Shown piece after piece: positions 58,271-64,000 of a stretch of 64,000 bases of DNA (its first letter is position 1; each line of letters begins with the position of its first letter). Source of the DNA: Perognathus longimembris pacificus (Eukaryota; Chordata; Mammalia; Rodentia; Heteromyidae); assembly GCF_023159225.1 (NCBI RefSeq), contig NC_063168.1, positions 44,154,562-44,218,561 of the forward strand, read 5' to 3'. Below the pieces are notes generated by a model. It saw nothing but the letters and a program-made list of their open reading frames with translations. It was not told where the DNA came from and did not search any database. The position numbers and the translations under genes were made by a program.

Positions 58271-59895
58271 GGCAACACTGTCATTTCTCTCGAGAAAGCC
58301 CAGAGTTTAAACTTGATATATAAGGCTAATGAAACAAACTCTTGCTGTAATTTACCTCTATCATGTGGAAAGGAAAGTGCAAAGGACTAAAGAACTAGTT
58401 TTAAGAACTGCATTGGAAAAACATCAATGAATGGCATAGTTTTTCTGATATTACAGTATTAACATTCCAATAGCTAGGTTTAGAATAAACAGTGCCTTAA
58501 CCTCTCTGACAGATACTGGTGAATAAGTATTGGTATATTTATTCATTTGGAAAAAAAAAGAGAAATCCTTCTTATCTACCAATGGCTTCCCGTGGAATTC
58601 ATGCAGGAGATACAGCAGCTGGCTACAGTTCTTCTTGAAAGAACATTGGGAATTTCCTTGTCATGTAACCCAGAAGCAAAAGACCTGACTCCCAGGCTTT
58701 CCATTTAAAGAGCCTTTAGTCCTGACTCCTATCAACCCATAGAGTTCCTCTTCTTCACATCTTTTTTCACTATTAAAACACAAAACTCTTACATACAGTT
58801 TGGATTCTCCTTGGGAACAATAGTAACCTCTTAGGTGCAAAAATAGGAAAGAATAAACCAAGTCTTATTCTGTATGTCTATATAGTATGACTATAGTATT
58901 ACATTTCTGTGGAGGAATATTAGTGGGGTGAAATGATAAAAGAAGGCAAAAAAAAAACCTACTGGTGATATATATGATTTAATTTGTAAAATGCTATTAT
59001 AAATTACTGCCATACACTCTAGCCAAAGCTCCTTCTAAATATTAAAGATCCAATTCCAATCCGTACTCCTTCACCCCTTTCCTCACGTTTTTAAGCACAG
59101 CCCATATGATGTCCTTTTACTTCATTAAAGAGAAACACTATAATGAAATTGAGCACTGAGTGTCTTAAAGTGGAAGTTCCTTTAGTGCACATATTTGCAA
59201 GTATTAATACGTCATAGAGTAAAATAGAGGGCAAGAAAATATCTTAAGGTTTGGGGCACAATTTTGGAAGGTGAGTATAGGAAGAAGAATGGATGTGTTT
59301 TTATTTTTACTGTAAAGGATATTTTCTATGACTTCTAAATACCGGGACCCTCAACTGGTATTTGTTTTAATTACTTTAATGGTATCTTTGATATATAGGT
59401 AGTAAAACACATGTATCTAAGGAGAAAAGGACATTTACAGAACAAAATAACTCCAATCCCAGACAAGCAAAAGTAGTATTTATTGATTTCAGTAAAGGTA
59501 CCAAAATTACAGTAAAGTCATGTTCCTCCTTTAACAATTTTGGTCTGAAATGAACCATAGAACATCTCAGTGGCTTTTGGAAACTGGATTGGCTTAGGTT
59601 TTGGTTGTGCTTTTGTCTTTTTTTTTTTTTTTTTTAAGAGAACCAAATTGCTGACTTTGCATGAACAAAATTTCAGAACATATTTGGTTTAAGAAGCAGT
59701 GTGGATTTTGAAGAATCTTGATAGTTCATTACTCTTTCAGCTGTCACTTGATCCAGAAAGGAGTAGGAAGTTAGGCAGTACAAGCTTGGGTATGATGCTC
59801 AGTACATCTGTCTTCTTAAACATCTCTAAACCCACTCGGCCTCGAGGAATTCTCTTAATCAGTAATTAAGAGAATAAATTGTTGAAAACATGCAT
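58271..59895. other. Non-coding stretch, nothing recognised
   Basis: A+T-rich, with a poly(T) run at about 59619-59635. No supported gene. Confidence 0.5.
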
Positions 59896-59897
59896 GG

Positions 59898-59898
<1 letters not shown>

Positions 59899-59943
<45 letters not shown>
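59899..59943. repeat. (CA)n microsatellite
   Basis: About 21 uninterrupted CA units. Confidence 0.96.
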
Positions 59944-59944
<1 letters not shown>

Positions 59945-60560
59945 CCATACACACAGATATTGAAATAAGAAAATATTTTATGCTGTTTCTTTACAGGACT
60001 TGACCATTGAATTTATGTTATTAAACAAACTGATTTTGTTTTCATTTTTGTAAATATGTGACTAGACAATTCCATTTTTAAAATTTTCTGTAGCTAACAA
60101 GAAGCTGTAAATGTTTGTGTAGGGAAGGGATTATCTTACTTTCTTAAATAAAATTTGCATCTACAAAAATGGAAAGCTACCAGAAGAATCACAGATTAAG
60201 GAAGAAAGCATCAAATCTGATAGGAAAAGGTTAATAATATTGGGATTGTTTAATTTGTGGGGGAAAAACAAGACTAGCTATTGATTTTTTTATTACAACA
60301 TTGCTTTCATTAAAATACCCTCTTTCTTTAGAATCCTAAGTAGCTCCTGTTTACCCAGAGGCTAAGAGGCAGGATTTGAGCAGACATTAAATCCCACTAA
60401 ATCAGGCGATCAAATTCCCTTTGAATTTATTTCCTGTTTTTCTTATGGAATTGCTCTAGTCCCCAAAAGATAATGTTACTCATTATTCCCTTTTATCTGC
60501 AAAGAGAGCTCAATATTGTTATCAAGCTTTATACTAATAGCAATATTAAGAATAGGAAAT
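59944..60560. other. Non-coding stretch, nothing recognised
   Basis: No supported feature. Confidence 0.5.
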
Positions 60561-60562
60561 AA

Positions 60563-60795
60563 TTGTTACATATTGTATATACATGAGCCAGGGACTATTC
60601 TAAGCACTTCTCAATTATTAATTCTCATTCTCAAAATAGTACTAAGAATAACCATGGTAATGCTAATTTTATGTTTTAGGAAACCAAGGCTCAAATGAAG
60701 CTAGATACGTTACTTAAGCTCACAAATTTTAAGTGTCAGAACTAAAAATCAAAATCAGTCTAACCACAAATCCGGTATTTTGTCCTCTTTGTCCT
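60563..60795 (+). mobile_element. MIR SINE relic, plus strand
   Basis: 'gagccagggactattctaag', 'cacttctcaattattaattc', 'aggaaaccaaggctcaaatg', 'gttacttaagctcacaaat' and 'agtgtcagaactaaaaatca' follow the MIR consensus order through its conserved core. Clearly older than the rodent SINEs. Confidence 0.75.
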
Positions 60796-60902
60796 CCTCC
60801 TCCTTCAATGACCCTCGGACAGAAAATAAGTCTTATATGCAAAAATTTTGGAATCAAAATAACTTACAGTTATAACAAAAGCAAAATAATTCAAAAGCAA
60901 AA

Positions 60903-61168
60903 CTAGGCACAAACTAAGCACTTATGGCTCACGCCTATAATCCTAGATGCTCAGAAGGTTGAGATTTCATGATTGCCGTTCAAAGCCAGCCTGAGCAAGA
61001 AAGATGGGTTCCTCTTCTCCAATTAACTACCCCCCAAAAAACACAAAATGGCACTGTGGTTCAAGTGTTAATGCATTAGTCTGGAGCAAAAAAAAAAAAA
61101 ATCTCAAGAATAAACACCAGACCCTGAATTCAAGCCCCAGGACTGTGCCCCCATCAATCCCATCCCAC
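60903..61168 (+). mobile_element. Composite SINE (7SL-like head, tRNA-like tail)
   Basis: 'ttatggctcacgcctataat', 'cctagatgctcagaaggtt', 'caaagccagcctgagcaag', then 'ggcactgtggttcaagtgtt' and 'ccctgaattcaagccccagg'. An internal A-run (61089-61101) interrupts the tail monomer. Confidence 0.85.
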
Positions 61169-61229
61169 CCCCACCAAAAACATTATGCACAAATTCTGGT
61201 GAGAATATGAGGAAAAAGGGAACACTGGT

Positions 61230-61316
61230 AAGAATGGAAATTAGTACAGCTGATATGGAAGAATGGAAATTAGTGCAGCTGATTTGGAAGAATGGAAATT
61301 AGTTCAGTTGATAGGG
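61230..61316 (+). repeat. 29-bp unit repeated three times within the old L1
   Basis: Units at 61230-61258, 61259-61287 and 61288 to about 61316 share AAGAATGGAAATTAGT and CAG(C/T)TGAT with few differences. In L1 this segment (coding GNxNxxQ...) is single, so it was duplicated locally. Confidence 0.9.
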
Positions 61317-61474
61317 AAGTCAGAATAGAGGGTGCTGACAAAACTCATAGCAGAAGTATCATATATGATCTTTCTATACCACTCCTGGGTATGTATCAGA
61401 GGGAAACTAAGTCATTATACATGAGAGATACCTGCCATATGCTTTTTTCCCCTTTAAATTACTATATATTTCTT

Positions 61475-61722
61475 TCTCTTTCTTTTTCTTTCTTTCTTTC
61501 TTTTTTTTTTTTTTGCAAGTCCTGGGGCTTGAACTCAGGGCCTGAGCCCTGTCCCTGTTTTTTGTTGTTGGTTTTTTTTGCTCAGGGCTAGCATTCTACC
61601 ACTTGAGCCACAGCACCACTTCTGGCTTTTTTTTCTTCTATATATGTGGTGCTGAGGAATCGAACCCAAGGCTTTATGTATACGAGGCGAGCACTTTACC
61701 ACTAGGCCATATTCCCAGACCC
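61475..61722 (-). mobile_element. IDL-Geo dimeric SINE, copy 9 (oldest-looking)
   Basis: Minus-strand copy with a (TTTC)n start. Duplication actatatatttctt (61461-61474 and 61723-61736). The left monomer has a normal B box (GGTTCGATTCC). The right monomer ends GAGTTCAAGCCCCAGGACTTGC, keeping the tRNA-like B-box form that the other copies have lost. Insertions of T-rich sequence sit between the monomers and inside the right one. Confidence 0.93.
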
Positions 61723-62210
61723 ACTATATATTTCTTGTGCAAAGGAGTTCCACTATGGTATTCCTACACCTGCATCAAATGTGCTTCAATAGTTTCATAT
61801 TTATCCTTTGTATTACTCTTTCTTTCTTGTGTTCTCTTTTCCCCTAATTTGGTTTTTGCAATTATAATGCAGTTTGTTACTGTAGACCTATATTGGTCAC
61901 AGCACTATTGACAATAGACAAGACATGAAATCAGCTTAGGTACCAATCAAAGAAATGAACAGATAAACAAAATTTGATAAACACACATATCAAACATATA
62001 TATTTATACATATATATCAAGAGAGTGTGTATACATATATGGAGTGTATATGTATGTATATATGTGGGGGGTATGGAATGTTATTCAGCCATTACAGAGA
62101 ATGAAATTATGGTCTTGGAAGGCAAGTGATTGGTTGGAAGTAGCTGTCACCAGGTGAAATGAAATAAGATGGACTCAGAAAAACAAATATTGTACATTTT
62201 CTCTAAGTAT

Positions 62211-62480
62211 GGGGTACTAAGACTACTGTAGATAATTTGATTAAATAAAATATATTCACAATTAACATGCAAAATATCATGCAATATTAAACTTATAAGT
62301 CTACATAAATTCACAATTAAGTTTGTACTTGATTGAAAAATAAGCTGTTTTTTACATGCTAAAAATGAATTTTGAAGTGAGTAAACATCAATATGTGCTT
62401 TCGATCTTAAATGCATTTTTTTCCTTTGTGTACCCTTCCTGGGAAGTGAAGTTAGGACCAAGTACTGTTGTTTAGTTTCT
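62211..62480. other. Non-coding stretch, nothing recognised
   Basis: A+T-rich; no supported feature. Confidence 0.5.
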
Positions 62481-62483
62481 TTT

Positions 62484-62668
62484 GCTCAAGGCTGGAGTTT
62501 TACCACTTGAGCCACAGCTCCATTTCTGACATTTTGGGTAGTTTACTGGAAAAAGAGTCTCAAAGATTTTCCCACCCTGGCTGTTTTTCAGCTGTGATTC
62601 TCAGATTTCAGTCTCCAGAGCAGCTAGTATTATAGACGTGAGCCACCGACAACCAGCCATATTTGTAT
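62484..62668 (-). mobile_element. Composite SINE, minus strand
   Basis: 'ttttaccacttgagccacag', 'ctggctgtttttcagctgtg', 'gagcagctagtattatagac' and 'gtgagccaccgacaacc' are the reversed tail and head monomers in the expected order. Confidence 0.8.
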
Positions 62669-64000
62669 TTTTAACCTAAAAATTAGTAAGAACAGGTCAT
62701 TCTTGTCTTGTGTTTACCATGTAGTGAAGATTCATATCTCTGGCATTGGGAAGAAAGTTAAGTTTTATATTAAAATTTGCCCTTTTATATATAACACCCT
62801 ACTGCTTTCCTTCCTTTCTTGACCTTTCCTTTCAGCCTAGCTTTCTACTCTGGTCTACCTCCACCTGGTGTCTCCCACACTCTTGTTCTGGTCTCCCCTT
62901 CCCATTGTACTTTGGCTTTGACCATACACTTGACTTTCAGATAACTTGGAATTATGACTTCCCCGCTCCTTGCATGTAGCTATTATTTCCTAGGGTATAA
63001 TTTAGTGTCTTATAACCTTCAGTGAATATGCCAATGATTTCATTAATGGAAACTCATATTTGTTCTTTGTAAAGCAGCCAGGTTGCTATCATCAGGACCA
63101 AGGCAAAAACAAGAAAATTAGGCTTGATGGTCACATGAGGAAGAAGATTGAACATTTCTACCTAAGAAATATTTACTTATATTAAAAGCTGATGCATACT
63201 AGAACAAGTGACCAAGTAAGTGCATTTTGGATTTCCTGCACTGAAGAGCTTTGTTCCTTTAATAGCTTGGCTTGATAGATATAGTCTTTGCAGAAGGCCA
63301 TAATTACACTACACCATAGCTAAAAAGTCATTTTCTATTTCAAGAATTACTCAATGTTCCATTCCTCTAAACAAAACAAAACAGAATGTTTGGGTTTGTT
63401 TTTTTCCCCTGCAACAACAATACAATTGACTGTGATTCCCAAGCTACAATATTTTCCTAAGTTAATGATGAGTATCTATGAAATAAAGAGATGCTTTTCC
63501 AAAAGACAGCATTGTCTTTTATAGTTACCTTGGAGGACCAACAGGACATTATCTGAAAACTTATGAACATACTTTCTTTTAGAATTGTATAGCTTTACAA
63601 TGTCATTTTCTTTCATTTGCTTTTCTTTGAGACAACAAACCTTAGCTCTATATATCAAAAGCTCTTTGAAAAACTGATCCTCTGTTTTATCTATCTCCAT
63701 GTCACTAAAAACTAAAGTGGTACTTTCTACATAGAAAATAGTAAACAAACACTCACTGAATGTTTAAATAAATAACTGTTTTATCCCCCACTAGACCATG
63801 AAGGGAAATAATGAACCTCAAATTAAAGTAGAAGTGCAAAAGAAGCCTCTCCTGTAGAAACAGAAAAGGTTGAAAATTCATAGTGCATGCTGCAGAATAT
63901 ATTAGTTGATTTTCATACATTTTGTGACAGATCATATAGGCTAACATACACACAGAGCTTCCACACACAATGTCAGTGTGATCCATATTTTTACCACTTA
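62669..64000. other. Non-coding stretch, no gene supported
   Basis: An 89-codon minus-strand frame at 63476-63748 is the only frame of interest; it has no recognisable motif (see the rejected list). Otherwise A+T-rich and featureless. Confidence 0.45.

Larger units (their letters stand above)
61185..62210 (+). mobile_element. Old LINE-1 relic split by an IDL-Geo SINE
   Basis: Left part: 'attctggtgagaatatgagg', 'ggaaattagtacagctgata' and 'ctataccactcctgggtat'. After the SINE: 'cacagcactattgacaatag', 'caagacatgaaatcagctta', 'ggaatgttattcagccatta' (ORF2 C-terminal region). A TA-rich microsatellite lies at about 61998-62070. Considerably older than L1-A, B and C. Confidence 0.7.

Noticed and set aside
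63476..63748. Minus-strand frame of about 90 codons, with a donor-like AAG/GTAACT near its 3' part and acceptor-like TAG sites upstream
   Set aside because: No recognised domain, low-complexity Lys/Glu-rich sequence, and the start and stop are typical of chance frames in A+T-rich DNA. A conserved reading frame in related rodents, or spliced reads, would be needed to revive it.

Overview
The window is gene-poor, A+T-rich mammalian DNA that is dominated by retrotransposons. I found no intact cellular protein-coding gene. The organism is most likely a geomyoid rodent (kangaroo rat, pocket mouse or pocket gopher group). The reason is nine copies of a dimeric SINE with an ID-like tRNA-Ala-derived left monomer joined to a second tRNA-like right monomer. 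From memory this is the IDL-Geo SINE, described only from Geomyoidea.

Layout. 1-12.4 kb: a probable solo LTR (1199-1699), faint MIR relics, several L1 pieces, one IDL-Geo copy, and a 636-bp pyrimidine tract that grows out of the tail of a minus-strand ID SINE. 12.4-13.6 kb: a decayed processed copy of the splicing-factor gene RBM17. 14-20.6 kb: old composite SINEs, a purine tract, two inverted L1s and two IDL-Geo copies. 20.7-35.5 kb: a 14.7-kb nested L1 complex. An outer L1 (A) with its own 5'UTR, ORF1 and ORF2 is split by a second, nearly full-length L1 (B), which seems to carry a 3' transduction. A third, 5'-truncated L1 (C) sits in the tail of A. One target-site duplication (TSD) flanks the whole block. 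35.5-64 kb: five more minus-strand and one more plus-strand IDL-Geo copies, many older composite SINEs, two copies of one LTR family (one interrupted by an L1 fragment), ancient L1 and MIR relics, and CA, CT and GTAT microsatellites in otherwise unremarkable sequence.

How the parts relate. L1 supplied the retrotransposition machinery; the SINEs, the RBM17 copy and the L1s all look like products of it. The useful information is therefore the insertion history: which element is inside which, how the SINE modules were recombined, and how SINE tails seeded microsatellites. Every L1 ORF here is broken. I did not find a new gene system. The most interesting observations are the apparent shared origin of the Geo monomer and the tail monomer of the older composite SINEs, the 3' transduction in L1-B, and the dated nesting of the L1 complex.
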